Assembly: GCF_022842015.1 (NCBI RefSeq)
Contig: NZ_JALHQJ010000002.1
Span: 1-64,000 of the forward strand
DNA from: Nitrosomonas sp.
GTDB taxonomy: Bacteria > Pseudomonadota > Gammaproteobacteria > Burkholderiales > Nitrosomonadaceae
Reading direction: 5' to 3'
DNA: 64,000 nt
Shown one piece after another: positions 1-9,329 of this stretch (position 1 is its first letter; every line of letters begins with the position of its first letter). The notes beneath the pieces were generated by a model that was not told the origin of the DNA, did no database searches, and saw only the letters and a program-made list of their open reading frames with translations. A program made the position numbers and the translations under genes.

Positions 1-351
1 ATGACCGATGCTGAACAATTGCTCTGGTCAAAATTGCGCCGCAAGCAAATTCTAGGCGTGCAGTTTTACCGCCAGAAGCCCTTGGCCAACTACATCGTCG
101 ATTTCTATTGCGCAGCAGCCAATCTCGTCATCGAACTGGACGGCTCGCAACATTTTGAACCGGATCACCAGGCCAGCGACGCGGAACGAGACCGGATATT
201 GGAATCATTGGGTTTACGAGTGTTGCGCTTTGACAACCGGCAGGTTATGCAAGAACTGGATGCGGTGATGAGGGTGGTTTTTGCAGCGGTGGAGAAGGGA
301 ATCCTCTTAATCCCCCCTAGCCCCCCTTTTTCAAAGGGGGGTGAAGTATGA
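1..351 (+). CDS. DUF559 endonuclease-like protein (5' end possibly outside window)
   Basis: A 116-residue DUF559 protein, a small relative of the Vsr/restriction-endonuclease fold. The core 'LLWSKLRRKQILGVQFYRQ', then 'YIVDFYC' and 'LVIELDGSQH', and later 'LRVLRF', is the family pattern; the D and E/D residues in these strands are the presumed nuclease site. DUF559 proteins usually carry about 15 more residues before 'MTDAEQLLW', so the true start may lie upstream and the ATG at base 1 may be chance. The last 13 or so residues (IPPSPPFSKGGEV) are not family sequence: they are translated from a palindromic C/G-run repeat. The stop overlaps the hsdS start (ATGA), so the two are co-translated. 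DUF559 genes often sit in restriction-modification loci; the biochemical role here is unproven. Confidence 0.75.
   Translation: MTDAEQLLWSKLRRKQILGVQFYRQKPLANYIVDFYCAAANLVIELDGSQHFEPDHQASDAERDRILESLGLRVLRFDNRQVMQELDAVMRVVFAAVEKGILLIPPSPPFSKGGEV
311..341. repeat. C/G-run palindromic repeat, copy 1
   Basis: C-run, TAG, C-run, CTTTTTCAAAG, then G-run. It encodes the tail of the DUF559 protein. Its G-run lies just upstream of the hsdS ATG and probably serves as the Shine-Dalgarno sequence. Confidence 0.8.
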
Positions 352-2366
352 GCGCTGAAACTCCGGGAATTGATTCTGACAAAAATCGGGACACTAAAAC
401 ATCCACATCAAAAACACCCCCCGCAACACCCACAATCACCATCCCCCCCTTTGAAAAAGGGGGGCCAGGGGGGATTATTCCAAAGGAGCTAGGGTGGATT
501 CACCACCTCGACATCTGGACTGCCGCCGAAACAGAAAAGAAATCAGGCCGTGGCCGTAGTAGTGGCAATGGCGTCAGCGTGTACGGCATCCAAAAACTGC
601 GCGAACTGATTCTTGAACTGGCGGTGCGCGGAAAATTAGTGCCGCAAGATCCGAACGATGAACCGGCTGGTGAGTTAATCAAGCGGATGCAGATAGAAAA
701 AGCAAAGCTGATAGCGGAAGGCAAGATTAAGAAAGACAAACCATTGCCGCCAATTTCGGATGAGGAAAAATCGTTTGAATTGCCGCAGGGGTGGGAGTGC
801 GCTCGACTAACTGATCTTGTAAATATCTTAAATGGACGTGCTTACAAAAAAGAAGAACTACTCGATACAGGAACACCAGTTCTGCGTGTTGGCAATTTGT
901 TTACCTCAGAACACTGGTATTACTCTGATCTTACTTTAGAAGATGAAAAATATTGTAATAAGGGAGATCTATTGTTTGCATGGTCAGCATCTTTTGGGCC
1001 ATTTATTTGGGAAGGTCCTAAGGTGATATTTCATTATCACATATGGAGGCTTGATCTATATGGTTGTGATTTTATTTACAAGAATTATCTTTATACTTTT
1101 CTTCTCGAACAGGCACAAAAAATAAAAGCTTCCGGTCACGGTGTAATGATGGTGCACATGACTAAGGAGAAAATGAAAAAGTTAATTATTTTTCTGCCCC
1201 CCCTTGAAGAACAACATCGCATCGTAACCAAAGTCGATGAACTTATGGCGCTGTGCAATCAACTGGAGTCGCAGCACATCTACGCCGCTGAAGCACACGA
1301 AAAACTGGTAAGCCACCTGCTCGGCACACTCACCCAATCGCAAAACGCGCATGACTTCAGCGCCAATTGGCAGCGCATTGCTGCGCATTTTGATACCTTG
1401 TTCACCACCGAAGCCAGCATCGACGCACTCAAGCAAACTCTGCTGCAACTGGCGGTGATGGGCAAACTCGTGCCGCAAGACCCAACCGATGAACCGGCCA
1501 GTGAATTGTTGAAACGCATACAGGCGGAAAAAGCCAGGTTGGTGGCTGAGGGGAAGATCAAGAAAGGAAAATCCCCCCTAACCCCCCTTTTACCAAGGGG
1601 GGGAACAGGTTCAGCTGCAGCAACATCAATCAATCCCACTACGATCACCCTTTCTACACCCCCTCTTTCTAATTCCACCCCTAACCCTAACTCTACCCCC
1701 CCCTTTGAAAAATGGGGGTCGGGGGGGATTCAACGGGGAATTTCAGAGGAGGAAAAGCCGTTTGGATTACCACAAGGGTGGATGTGGGTAGCACTCGATG
1801 AAATCTCACTGGTTGGAACAGGAGCAACACCATTGCGAACCAAACCTGAGTATTTTAATCCAGGGGTTATTAGCTGGGTAACAAGTGGAGAGACTTCGAA
1901 ACCATATATTTTTGAAACTGTACAATGTGTGTCACCATTAGCACTTAAAGAAACAAACCTGAGTGTGTATCCAGAAGGCACTCTTATCGTTGCAATGTAT
2001 GGACAAGGGAAAACACGAGGTCAAATTACAGAGCTAATGATAGAAGCTGCTACTAATCAAGCGTGTGCGGCTATCAGACTTATTGATCCTGATGAATGTC
2101 ATAGACAATATGTGAAGCTATTTTTTGAGAAAATATACGATGAAATTCGTGAATTGGCTGCTGGCGGGGCGCAACCAAATTTAAATCTAAGCAAAGTTAA
2201 AGAAACTGTAATCTATCTTCCCCCCCTCCCAGAACAACACCGCATCGTCGCCAAAGTCGACGAACTCATGGTTCTCTGTGACCAACTCAAATCCACGATC
2301 ACGCAAGCCAGCCAATTACAGAAAAAACTGGCGGATGTGGTGGTTGAGCAGGCGATAGCTTCCTGA
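348..2366 (+). CDS. hsdS: Type I restriction-modification specificity subunit HsdS
   Basis: HsdS recognises the target DNA through two target recognition domains (TRDs) and assembles with HsdM and HsdR. The 672 residues show the two-fold layout clearly. Each half has a conserved helix (LRELILELAVRGKLVPQDP; LKQTLLQLAVMGKLVPQDP), a lysine-rich stretch (AEGKIKK), a TRD opening with 'LPQGW', and a closing block (LPPLEEQHRIVTKVDELM; LPPLPEQHRIVAKVDELM). It is longer than most HsdS proteins (400-600 residues). The excess is an N-terminal linker of about 60 residues and an insertion of about 50 residues before TRD2, both rich in P, T, S and G and encoded by palindromic repeats. The start overlaps the DUF559 stop. 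hsdM and hsdR are not in the window and are probably upstream. Confidence 0.92.
   Translation: MSAETPGIDSDKNRDTKTSTSKTPPATPTITIPPFEKGGPGGIIPKELGWIHHLDIWTAAETEKKSGRGRSSGNGVSVYGIQKLRELILELAVRGKLVPQDPNDEPAGELIKRMQIEKAKLIAEGKIKKDKPLPPISDEEKSFELPQGWECARLTDLVNILNGRAYKKEELLDTGTPVLRVGNLFTSEHWYYSDLTLEDEKYCNKGDLLFAWSASFGPFIWEGPKVIFHYHIWRLDLYGCDFIYKNYLYTFLLEQAQKIKASGHGVMMVHMTKEKMKKLIIFLPPLEEQHRIVTKVDELMALCNQLESQHIYAAEAHEKLVSHLLGTLTQSQNAHDFSANWQRIAAHFDTLFTTEASIDALKQTLLQLAVMGKLVPQDPTDEPASELLKRIQAEKARLVAEGKIKKGKSPLTPLLPRGGTGSAAATSINPTTITLSTPPLSNSTPNPNSTPPFEKWGSGGIQRGISEEEKPFGLPQGWMWVALDEISLVGTGATPLRTKPEYFNPGVISWVTSGETSKPYIFETVQCVSPLALKETNLSVYPEGTLIVAMYGQGKTRGQITELMIEAATNQACAAIRLIDPDECHRQYVKLFFEKIYDEIRELAAGGAQPNLNLSKVKETVIYLPPLPEQHRIVAKVDELMVLCDQLKSTITQASQLQKKLADVVVEQAIAS
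442..476. repeat. C/G-run palindromic repeat, copy 2 (inside hsdS)
   Basis: C-run, TTTGAAAAA, G-run, CCA, G-run: the reverse-complement orientation of copy 1. Translated in frame as 'IPPFEKGGPGGI' in the N-terminal linker of HsdS. Confidence 0.8.
1571..1603. repeat. C/G-run palindromic repeat, copy 3 (inside hsdS)
   Basis: Same orientation as copy 1 with small changes (TTTTACCAA centre). Translated as 'SPLTPLLPRGG', directly after the AEGKIKKGK stretch preceding TRD2. Confidence 0.75.
1694..1730. repeat. C/G-run palindromic repeat, copy 4 (inside hsdS)
   Basis: Same orientation as copy 2, with one change in the G-run arm (ATGGGGGTCG). Translated as 'TPPFEKWGSGGI'. Together with copy 3 it brackets a low-complexity T/S/P/N segment. 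Confidence 0.75.
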
Positions 2367-2374
2367 AAGAAGGT

Positions 2375-3235
2375 ATGAGCAACACTCAGCTTGTCCTATT
2401 CACCCTCGCCAGCGGCCGTTCCGGCACGAGTTATCTCGCTGATTTCTTTGCCAAGAACATCACACACTGCTACAGCACACACGAGCCTTATTTCACGCCA
2501 GGCAATCCCACGCTGTTCGGCAAGCCGATCGCCTGGAATACGCAGCATAACGACAGCGCCTTATTACCGGAATTGGAGCGCAAGTGCCGTTTTATTGCCA
2601 GCCGCAAGGAGCCAGTTTATTTTGAATCCAACCATGCTTTCCTCAAGGCCTTCAATCGCCATGCCGGGGCGCTGTTAAACAACCCCGGTTTTATCCATCT
2701 GGTGCGCCATCCATTGCGGGTGGCCAAAAGCGAATATATGCGCGAGCAGATGATGCGCAAGTGGCATTTTCCATTTGCCGATTACACCAGCGATACCGGC
2801 GAGCGCTATTTCCGTTGGGCATTGACCGGGCGGGAAGACGTATTCCGGCACTATCCGCCATCACTCAGCCGCTTTCAGTTTTATCTGCTGCAGTGGCTGG
2901 AGATTGAGTACCGCGCGATGCAATTGATTCGGGATAATCGCTGGCAGGAACGCGTATTTTTTATCGATGTCGATGTGGATCTGAAACAGGAAGCGGTGCT
3001 GAAGAACATGGTCAGATTTTTTGATTTGCCGCATCAGCCGGTCTTTAAAATGGATCTGCGCCGCAACCAAACTCCGTTTATCGGCCCGACCCTCGTGACG
3101 CAACAGGACAAACAGGAATTCCAGGCGATTGCGCACCATTTACCCGAACGTTATAAAGAGCTGCTACAAAATAGACTTTATCGTGATTGCAGCTGGTTCA
3201 CCGAAGTGAACCAGCTAATGATTGATGGCAACTAA
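2375..3235 (+). CDS. Sulfotransferase-family protein
   Basis: A 286-residue cytosolic protein with the P-loop-like PAPS-binding start of sulfotransferases, 'ASGRSGTSYLADFF' (about residues 12-25, the 5'-phosphosulfate loop). A second match, 'HLVRHPLRVAKSEYMRE' (about 107-123), fits the 3'-phosphate-binding Arg/Ser motif. These would use 3'-phosphoadenylylsulfate to sulfate a sugar, lipid or peptide; the acceptor cannot be told. It starts 8 bases after the hsdS stop but is unlikely to be functionally related to restriction. It is convergent with cusA, whose stop is 23 bases away. No signal peptide or membrane segment is visible. Confidence 0.7.
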   Translation: MSNTQLVLFTLASGRSGTSYLADFFAKNITHCYSTHEPYFTPGNPTLFGKPIAWNTQHNDSALLPELERKCRFIASRKEPVYFESNHAFLKAFNRHAGALLNNPGFIHLVRHPLRVAKSEYMREQMMRKWHFPFADYTSDTGERYFRWALTGREDVFRHYPPSLSRFQFYLLQWLEIEYRAMQLIRDNRWQERVFFIDVDVDLKQEAVLKNMVRFFDLPHQPVFKMDLRRNQTPFIGPTLVTQQDKQEFQAIAHHLPERYKELLQNRLYRDCSWFTEVNQLMIDGN

Positions 3236-3258
3236 GTATGAATTTGCTTGGGTTCGTC

Positions 3259-6200
3259 TTATCCACGCCGCAGCGGTATCTCCTTCACTAAAGCATACAC
3301 CGCCGGGAAAATGATCAATGTCAGGATCGTTGCGGAAACCATGCCGCCGACCATGGGAGCGGCGATGCGGCGCATCACTTCGGAGCCGGTGCCGGTGCTG
3401 AGCATGACTGGCAGCAGGCCGACCACGCTGCCGGCGATGGTCATCATCACCGGGCGGATACGGTAAACCGCGCCCTGCACCACGGCGTCATACAAATCGG
3501 TCAGGGTTACTTGCTCACCCATCGCTTTGCGTTGCCGGGCGATGGTGGCGAGTGATTGATCAATGAAGGTCAGCATCACCATACCGGATTCCGCGGCGAT
3601 GCCGATCAGACCGATGAATCCGACCACCGCGGCAATGCTCAGGTTGTAGTCAAGCCAGTACATCAGCCAGATGCCGCCGACCACAGAAAACGGTATCGAT
3701 AGCATGACAATCAGCGTTTCGGTCAGGCGGCCGAAATTCAGGTACACCAGCAGGAATACCAGCGATAGGGTCAGCGGTATCACCAGTTTCAATTTCTCGG
3801 TGGCGCGCTGCATGTATTCAAATTGCCCGCTCCAGGTGGCATAGTATCCTGGCGGAAATTGCACCTGTTCTTGCACGGCTTGCTGCGCGTCGGCAATGTA
3901 ACCGCCGATATCGCGGTCGCGAATATCGATGAAAATATAGGCGGACAGCAGCGCGTTTTCGGTGCGGATACTCGGCGGCCCTTGCATCAGCTTGACCTGC
4001 GCTAATTGACCCAGTGGAATCATAGTGCCGCCCATCGCAGGCACCAGGACTTGCGTGGCGATGGCCTGCGGGTCGCTGCGTAGTTCGCGCGGATAGCGGA
4101 TCGCGACATCAAAGCGCTCCCGCCCCTCCACCGTGGTAGTAATCACTTCTCCGCCCAATGCCACGGAAATGACTTCGAGCAAATCACCCACTGCCAGGCC
4201 GTAGCGTGCCAACGCCAGCCGATCCGGCTCTATATCCAGATAATAGCCGCCGGTGATGCGCTCGGCATAGGCGCTGGTGGTGCCGGGTACGGTTTTCACC
4301 ACGGCTTCGATTTGCCGGGCGATGGTTTCGATTTCAGTCAAATCATTGCCGAACACCTTGATGCCAACCGGCGTGCGGATGCCGGTGGCAAGCATATCGA
4401 TGCGATTCTTGATCGGCATGGTCCAGGCGTTGGCGACACCGGGGATTTGCAGTGCCTGATCGAGTTCGGCGATCAGCTGGTCGATGTCCATGCCGGGGCG
4501 CCATTCATGTTCCGGTTTCAGATTGATGATGGTCTCAGTCATTTCCAGCGGCGCCGGATCGGTCGCGGTATCGGCACGTCCCGCCTTGCCGAACACCGAA
4601 GCCACTTCCGGAAAACTCATGATGATTTTGTTTTGTGTCTGCATCGTTTCTGCCGCCTTGGTCACCGAAATGCCCGGCAACGTGACGGGCATGTACAGCA
4701 ATGTGCCCTCGTTTAAGGTCGGCATGAATTCTGTGCCCAGCCGCATGGCCGGATAAACTGTCACAGCCAGTACGCCCAATGCAATCACCAGAATGGACTT
4801 TTTCCAGTGCATCACACCCGCGACTATAGGTTGATACCCGCGAATCATCAGGCGGCCCAGCAGATTGTCTTCTTCACGCGGAATGCGGCCGCGAATCAGC
4901 AGCAGTATCAGCACCGGCACCAGCGTAATCGACAGAACGGCAGCGCCGGCCATGGCAAAGGTTTTGGTATACGCGAGTGGCTGGAACATACGCCCTTCCT
5001 GCGCTTCCAGCGCGAACACCGGCAGAAACGATACCGTGATGATCAGCAGGCTGAAGAACAGCGACGGCCCGACTTCCTTACACGCGGCGATTACCGCGTC
5101 GGTGCGCGATTCCCCCGGTTTAAGCCGCGCCAGATGCTTGTGCGCATTTTCCACCATGACAATGGCGGCATCGGTCATTTCCGCAATCGCCAGTGCAATA
5201 CCGGCCAGGCTCATGATGTTGGAGTTAATGCCAAGCTGCGCCATGGCAATAAACGCGATCAGTACGCCGATGGGCAGCATGATGATCGCCACCAGCGCAC
5301 TGCGCACGTGCATCAGAAACACTGCGCAAACCAATGCCACGATGATGATTTGCTCGATGAACACGGTTCTCAGTGTCGCAATGGCGCGATGAATCAGTTC
5401 GGAACGGTTGTACACCGATTCGACCGATACATCCTGCGGCAGGCCGGATTTAATCTGGTCAATTTTTGCTTCGAGATTGTGAATGACCTCCAATGCATTC
5501 TCGCCATAGCGCGCCACCGCGATACCGGAAACCGCTTCCCCTTCGCCATTCAGCTCGGTGATGCCGCGGCGTTCACTGGGCACCAGTTCCACGCGGGCAA
5601 TATCCCGCAACAGTACAGGCATGCCAATATGCGCCCGCACCACCAGGTTCTCCAGATCGCTGATGCTGCGCAGATAACCTCGGCCACGCACCATGTATTC
5701 AGTTTCTGCCAGCTCGATTACGCGCCCGCCGACATCGCGGTTGCTGGCGGCGATCACTTCCGTAATGCGTTTCAACGGAATGTCATAGGCTTGTAGACGG
5801 CGCGGGTCGACCGTGATCTGATAAGTTTTGACAAATCCGCCGACACTGGCAACTTCGGATATGCCGTGCGTGGTGGTTAATTGATAGCGTAGAAACCAAT
5901 CCTGAATGGTGCGTAATTCGTCCAGCGAGCGGTCTTTCGCGGTTACGACATACTGATAAATCCAACCGACGCCGGTTGCATCCGGACCCAGCGCAGGCCG
6001 CACATCCTGAGGCAGTTGGTTCGCCGCAAAACTCAAATATTCCAGCACGCGCGACCGCGCCCAGTAAATATCGGTGCCGTCTTCAAAAATGACATAAATG
6101 AACGAAACTCCAAAAGCCGACTGACCACGCACGACCTTTGCGCGCGGCACCGCTAGCATGGCGGTGGTGAGCGGATAGGTGACCTGGTCCTCGACAACCT

Positions 6201-6375
6201 GCGGCGCCTGGCCGGGATATTCGGTATAAATGATGACTTGCACATCGGACAAATCGGGAATCGCGTCAATCGGCATTTTCCATAACGAGTAAACACCCCA
6301 ACCGACGATCAATGCAGTGCCCAGCAATACCAGAAAAACATTGCGAATCGACCATTCAATCACGTATTTGAGCAT
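3259..6375 (-). CDS. cusA: Heavy-metal efflux RND pump CusA (Cu(I)/Ag(I))
   Basis: Inner-membrane proton-driven pump of the CusCBA tripartite exporter, 1038 residues, the full length for the family. The N-terminus (EWSIRNVFLVLLG) begins TM1, and 'MTDAAIVMVENAHKHL' is the TM4 signature of the heavy-metal RND group. The three methionines that bind Cu(I)/Ag(I) in E. coli CusA have counterparts in 'GTLLYMP', 'APLEMTET' and 'IDMLATGI', supporting copper/silver rather than cobalt/zinc/cadmium as substrate. A strong ribosome site (AGGAGG) precedes the ATG. It is the last gene of the cusC-cusB-cusA run, 12 bases after cusB. A 329-residue antisense open frame across it is a shadow. Confidence 0.95.
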   Translation of the reverse strand: MLKYVIEWSIRNVFLVLLGTALIVGWGVYSLWKMPIDAIPDLSDVQVIIYTEYPGQAPQVVEDQVTYPLTTAMLAVPRAKVVRGQSAFGVSFIYVIFEDGTDIYWARSRVLEYLSFAANQLPQDVRPALGPDATGVGWIYQYVVTAKDRSLDELRTIQDWFLRYQLTTTHGISEVASVGGFVKTYQITVDPRRLQAYDIPLKRITEVIAASNRDVGGRVIELAETEYMVRGRGYLRSISDLENLVVRAHIGMPVLLRDIARVELVPSERRGITELNGEGEAVSGIAVARYGENALEVIHNLEAKIDQIKSGLPQDVSVESVYNRSELIHRAIATLRTVFIEQIIIVALVCAVFLMHVRSALVAIIMLPIGVLIAFIAMAQLGINSNIMSLAGIALAIAEMTDAAIVMVENAHKHLARLKPGESRTDAVIAACKEVGPSLFFSLLIITVSFLPVFALEAQEGRMFQPLAYTKTFAMAGAAVLSITLVPVLILLLIRGRIPREEDNLLGRLMIRGYQPIVAGVMHWKKSILVIALGVLAVTVYPAMRLGTEFMPTLNEGTLLYMPVTLPGISVTKAAETMQTQNKIIMSFPEVASVFGKAGRADTATDPAPLEMTETIINLKPEHEWRPGMDIDQLIAELDQALQIPGVANAWTMPIKNRIDMLATGIRTPVGIKVFGNDLTEIETIARQIEAVVKTVPGTTSAYAERITGGYYLDIEPDRLALARYGLAVGDLLEVISVALGGEVITTTVEGRERFDVAIRYPRELRSDPQAIATQVLVPAMGGTMIPLGQLAQVKLMQGPPSIRTENALLSAYIFIDIRDRDIGGYIADAQQAVQEQVQFPPGYYATWSGQFEYMQRATEKLKLVIPLTLSLVFLLVYLNFGRLTETLIVMLSIPFSVVGGIWLMYWLDYNLSIAAVVGFIGLIGIAAESGMVMLTFIDQSLATIARQRKAMGEQVTLTDLYDAVVQGAVYRIRPVMMTIAGSVVGLLPVMLSTGTGSEVMRRIAAPMVGGMVSATILTLIIFPAVYALVKEIPLRRG

Positions 6376-6387
6376 GTCGATGCCCTC

Positions 6388-7962
6388 CTAGTGATCGTGA
6401 AAAGTATCGGCGGGTTGAATGCGCACAATGACGAATTCACCCGCCGATTCTTCGGCGATTTCAAAAATGACTTTCTGCCCCGGCTTGAAGGATTGCAATA
6501 ACGCTGGTTCCAGGGTACGAAAATCCATCGTCATTGCGGGCCACTTGAGGCTTGCAATCGGACCGTGCGCAAGTGTAACCGTCGCATGCGCGAAATCGAT
6601 CGCCTCAATGCTGCCTTCACCGCGATATTGCACTTGTGAAGCAGACAAAACTGCTGCGCTGGATGCGATTTCCTGCTCGCCGGACACCGGATAGTATGCA
6701 GTGTGGCCAAAACTGTTGAGCGCGCTTTTAAAGTTACTTTCCGCGTCTATCAGAAAATTCGCCTTGACCACCACGGCCTCGCCGACCCTAAGTCCACCCA
6801 GCACTTCGGCAAAGCCGTCGGCATGCATGCCCAGCTTTACCGTGCGCGGTTCATAGCGGCCAGTCCCCAAACTCACCAAGACCACGCGGCGGGTTCCAGT
6901 ATCCAGCACAGCCGAATCCGGCACGGTCAGCACTTTATTTTTGCTATGAAACGATGCAAATTCGGCGCGTGCATACATGGCGGGCTTCAGTAGCCCATCA
7001 GGATTGGACAGCACGATGCGCACAATCGCGGTGCGCGTCTCCGGCGTCACTGCCGGATAAATAAACGCCACTTCACCGTTAAAAACCTTGTCGGGATACG
7101 CATCCACGCGAATGGTCACCAGTTGGCCGGGATGAATCATGCCCAAATCCTGCTCGAACACATCAGCCAGCATCCACACGCTCGACAAATCGGCGATTTG
7201 GTACAGCGTTTCTCCCGGCATGAAGCGTTGCCCTTCAATGGCTTTCTTTTCCAGCACCACGCCATCGGCTTGTGCGCGCAATGCCAAGTACTGGCGGACT
7301 TCGCTAGTCTGCTGCAGACGCCGTAATTCAGTTTCCGCGACATCCCAGTTGCGCAGTTTTTGTAATGCGCTGGTAACCAGTCGTTGCATCGCGGCGCGCA
7401 CATCCGGATCGCCATCGGCGACGGATTGCAGGCCGCGTACGGCGATTAAATATTCCTGCTGCGCGGCAATCAGATCAGGACTGTAAACATCCATCAGTAC
7501 ATCACCCTTTCTGACCGCTTGCCCCGTGGTATTAACATACAGCCGTTGTATCCACCCTTCAAACTTGGTCACTACGGTGTATAGCTTGCGTTCATCGGTC
7601 TGCACTGTCGCCACCGCGTGCACAGTGCGTATCAGTTCACGCAACTCCGCCGTTTCGGTGCGCACACCGAGTTTTTGCACCTTTTCGGTGCTGAGAGTCA
7701 CAATGTTTTGATCCGATGGCGCTTCTTCGCCGTCGAAAACCGGCAGATAATCCATACCCATCGGATCTTTTTTGGGCACTGGAGAAGTATCTGGCAAACC
7801 CATTGGGTTACGGTAATACAGAATCTTGCGTTCCCCGTTGGTCGTTATCGTTGCGGTCGTTGCCACGGCTGTTTGTGATTGTGTATAACCCCACCAATAG
7901 CCTACGCCCAGTAGGGCTAACAGCGCGATTGCGGATAAGACCTGTTTAATCATGAATGACAT
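6388..7962 (-). CDS. cusB: RND periplasmic adaptor CusB with C-terminal CusF-like domain
   Basis: Membrane-fusion protein linking CusA to CusC, 524 residues. Order of parts: N-terminal membrane anchor (ALLALLGVGYWWGYTQ); a metal-binding segment of the YHS/HMBD type (YYRNPMGLPDTSPVPKKDPMGMDYLPV region); hairpin and barrel domains (WIQRLYVNTTGQAVRKGDVL; QIADLSSVWMLADVFEQDLG); and, after about residue 430, an extra domain. That domain carries 'GSIEAIDFAHATVTLAHGPI', 'LKWPAMTMDF' and 'FKPGQKVIFEI', the pattern of the periplasmic Cu(I)/Ag(I) chaperone CusF (W plus Met pair). CusF is separate in E. coli; here it is fused to the adaptor. The start has a good AGGAGC site. It sits between cusC and cusA. 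Confidence 0.93.
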   Translation of the reverse strand: MSFMIKQVLSAIALLALLGVGYWWGYTQSQTAVATTATITTNGERKILYYRNPMGLPDTSPVPKKDPMGMDYLPVFDGEEAPSDQNIVTLSTEKVQKLGVRTETAELRELIRTVHAVATVQTDERKLYTVVTKFEGWIQRLYVNTTGQAVRKGDVLMDVYSPDLIAAQQEYLIAVRGLQSVADGDPDVRAAMQRLVTSALQKLRNWDVAETELRRLQQTSEVRQYLALRAQADGVVLEKKAIEGQRFMPGETLYQIADLSSVWMLADVFEQDLGMIHPGQLVTIRVDAYPDKVFNGEVAFIYPAVTPETRTAIVRIVLSNPDGLLKPAMYARAEFASFHSKNKVLTVPDSAVLDTGTRRVVLVSLGTGRYEPRTVKLGMHADGFAEVLGGLRVGEAVVVKANFLIDAESNFKSALNSFGHTAYYPVSGEQEIASSAAVLSASQVQYRGEGSIEAIDFAHATVTLAHGPIASLKWPAMTMDFRTLEPALLQSFKPGQKVIFEIAEESAGEFVIVRIQPADTFHDH

Positions 7963-7982
7963 GGGAAGCTCCTGGATTGTTA

Positions 7983-9329
7983 TCAGTGCGCATGTTTTTT
8001 ACCCACCAGCCAATCAATCTCAGCCAGCGCTTTGTTGTAATTGGCCATCGCAGTGATGCGATTGGCCTCAAAATCAAATACTGTCATCTGATTATCCAGT
8101 AGTGTCAGAAAATCAACCCGGCCTACCTGATACGCAGTTAATGCGGATTCAACAGTCAACTGCGCCTGCGGCAGAATGGTGGTTTGATAGAGTTTGACTG
8201 ATTTAAGGCTTTGTTCGGCCATCGCAATCTGCTGCCGCAATCTTGCTGCCACCTCGTTACTTTGAGCCTGATACAGACTAGCTATTTGGTCACGTAGCGC
8301 TTGCGCTTCCAGGATGCGTGGTTCGATTTTATTGCCGCGCCATACCGGCAGATTGATAGCCACCGTCATGCTGACCATATCGTCGCGTCGGCTGCCATCG
8401 AGCATGCTGTCGCGCTGGCCATAAGAGAACCGCACATCGAGATCCGGATAATATGCCCGGCGCGCCAAATCAACGGATTTTTCATTGCGTGCAATCAGGC
8501 TTTGCAATGCCAACAGTTGCGGACGTTGTGCCATGGCTTCCTGCTGTAGCGCCTCCAGAATCAGGGGCGTTTCCTGAACGTGCAGCAGCACTGGAACCAG
8601 AGTCCCGGTCTTGGTGTTGTGTCCCAGTGCGCGAATCAGTTCCGCCTCAAACACGGGCTGCTCACGCGACAGCTCCAGCAATCTGTCCAGCATTCTTGAG
8701 ACTTGTGTCTGCGCCTTCAGCACATCCGCCTGGCTGCCTTGCCCTACCTGATAACGCTCTTCCGTGATGCGCAAAAAATGTTCCAGCGTCTGCCGGTTTT
8801 TTTCAACCAATTGAATCATCTCGAGCGTAAGGCCCAAATCAAAGTAAGCCGTCTTCAAATCGTGAATCACGCGATTAACTGTTTCCTGATAGCCATATTC
8901 AATGGCTTGCGCATCCTTGCTGGCAACTTCCTTGCGCAGACCACGTTTCCCCGGAAAGGGGAGACGCTGGGACAGGCCGATCATTTTCATCGTCATATCT
9001 TCACGGTTAAATGGCGACGACGCCAACGGCGCATTGATCACACCCGCTTCGAGCATGGGATCATCCAGCGCCTCAGCCGGTGCGATTCTTTGCTGCGCTG
9101 CTGTGCGTTCTTGATGTGCCGCTCGGATTTCTGGATTGTTTTCTAGTGCTTCCCTGATCAGACCGGGTAATAACGTGGTATTGCCCACAGGCGATACGGT
9201 TGCGAGTTTCTGTGGAATTGAGTGGGTGAACACCGTTGATCCGCTTTTGTTTACATCCCCATCTGCATATACAAAAGATGTCATCACAATCGCAGCCAGA
9301 GTAATGACAACCATGTAAGCGCGCTTCAT
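7983..9329 (-). CDS. cusC: TolC-family outer membrane factor CusC
   Basis: Outer-membrane channel of the copper exporter, 448 residues. It has a cleavable-type signal (MVVITLAAIVMTSFVYA), the TolC repeat pattern of long coiled helices (EERYQVGQGSQADVLKAQTQVSRM and, in the second half, TAYQVGRVDFLTLLDNQMTVFD), and 'GLSQRLPFPGKRGLR' typical of metal-efflux TolC homologues. No clear lipobox cysteine was seen, unlike E. coli CusC. A GGAGG site sits before the ATG. It is the first of three tightly spaced genes (20 and 12 bases between stops and starts). Confidence 0.92.
   Translation of the reverse strand: MKRAYMVVITLAAIVMTSFVYADGDVNKSGSTVFTHSIPQKLATVSPVGNTTLLPGLIREALENNPEIRAAHQERTAAQQRIAPAEALDDPMLEAGVINAPLASSPFNREDMTMKMIGLSQRLPFPGKRGLRKEVASKDAQAIEYGYQETVNRVIHDLKTAYFDLGLTLEMIQLVEKNRQTLEHFLRITEERYQVGQGSQADVLKAQTQVSRMLDRLLELSREQPVFEAELIRALGHNTKTGTLVPVLLHVQETPLILEALQQEAMAQRPQLLALQSLIARNEKSVDLARRAYYPDLDVRFSYGQRDSMLDGSRRDDMVSMTVAINLPVWRGNKIEPRILEAQALRDQIASLYQAQSNEVAARLRQQIAMAEQSLKSVKLYQTTILPQAQLTVESALTAYQVGRVDFLTLLDNQMTVFDFEANRITAMANYNKALAEIDWLVGKKHAH

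Noticed and set aside
1-2366. C/G-run repeats considered as a CRISPR array
   Set aside because: Copies are irregularly spaced, alternate in orientation and lie in coding frames.
4807-5796. 329-residue + strand open frame inside cusA
   Set aside because: Antisense to the conserved CusA coding sequence; composition (His/Arg/Gln-rich) is that of a shadow frame and no motif is present.
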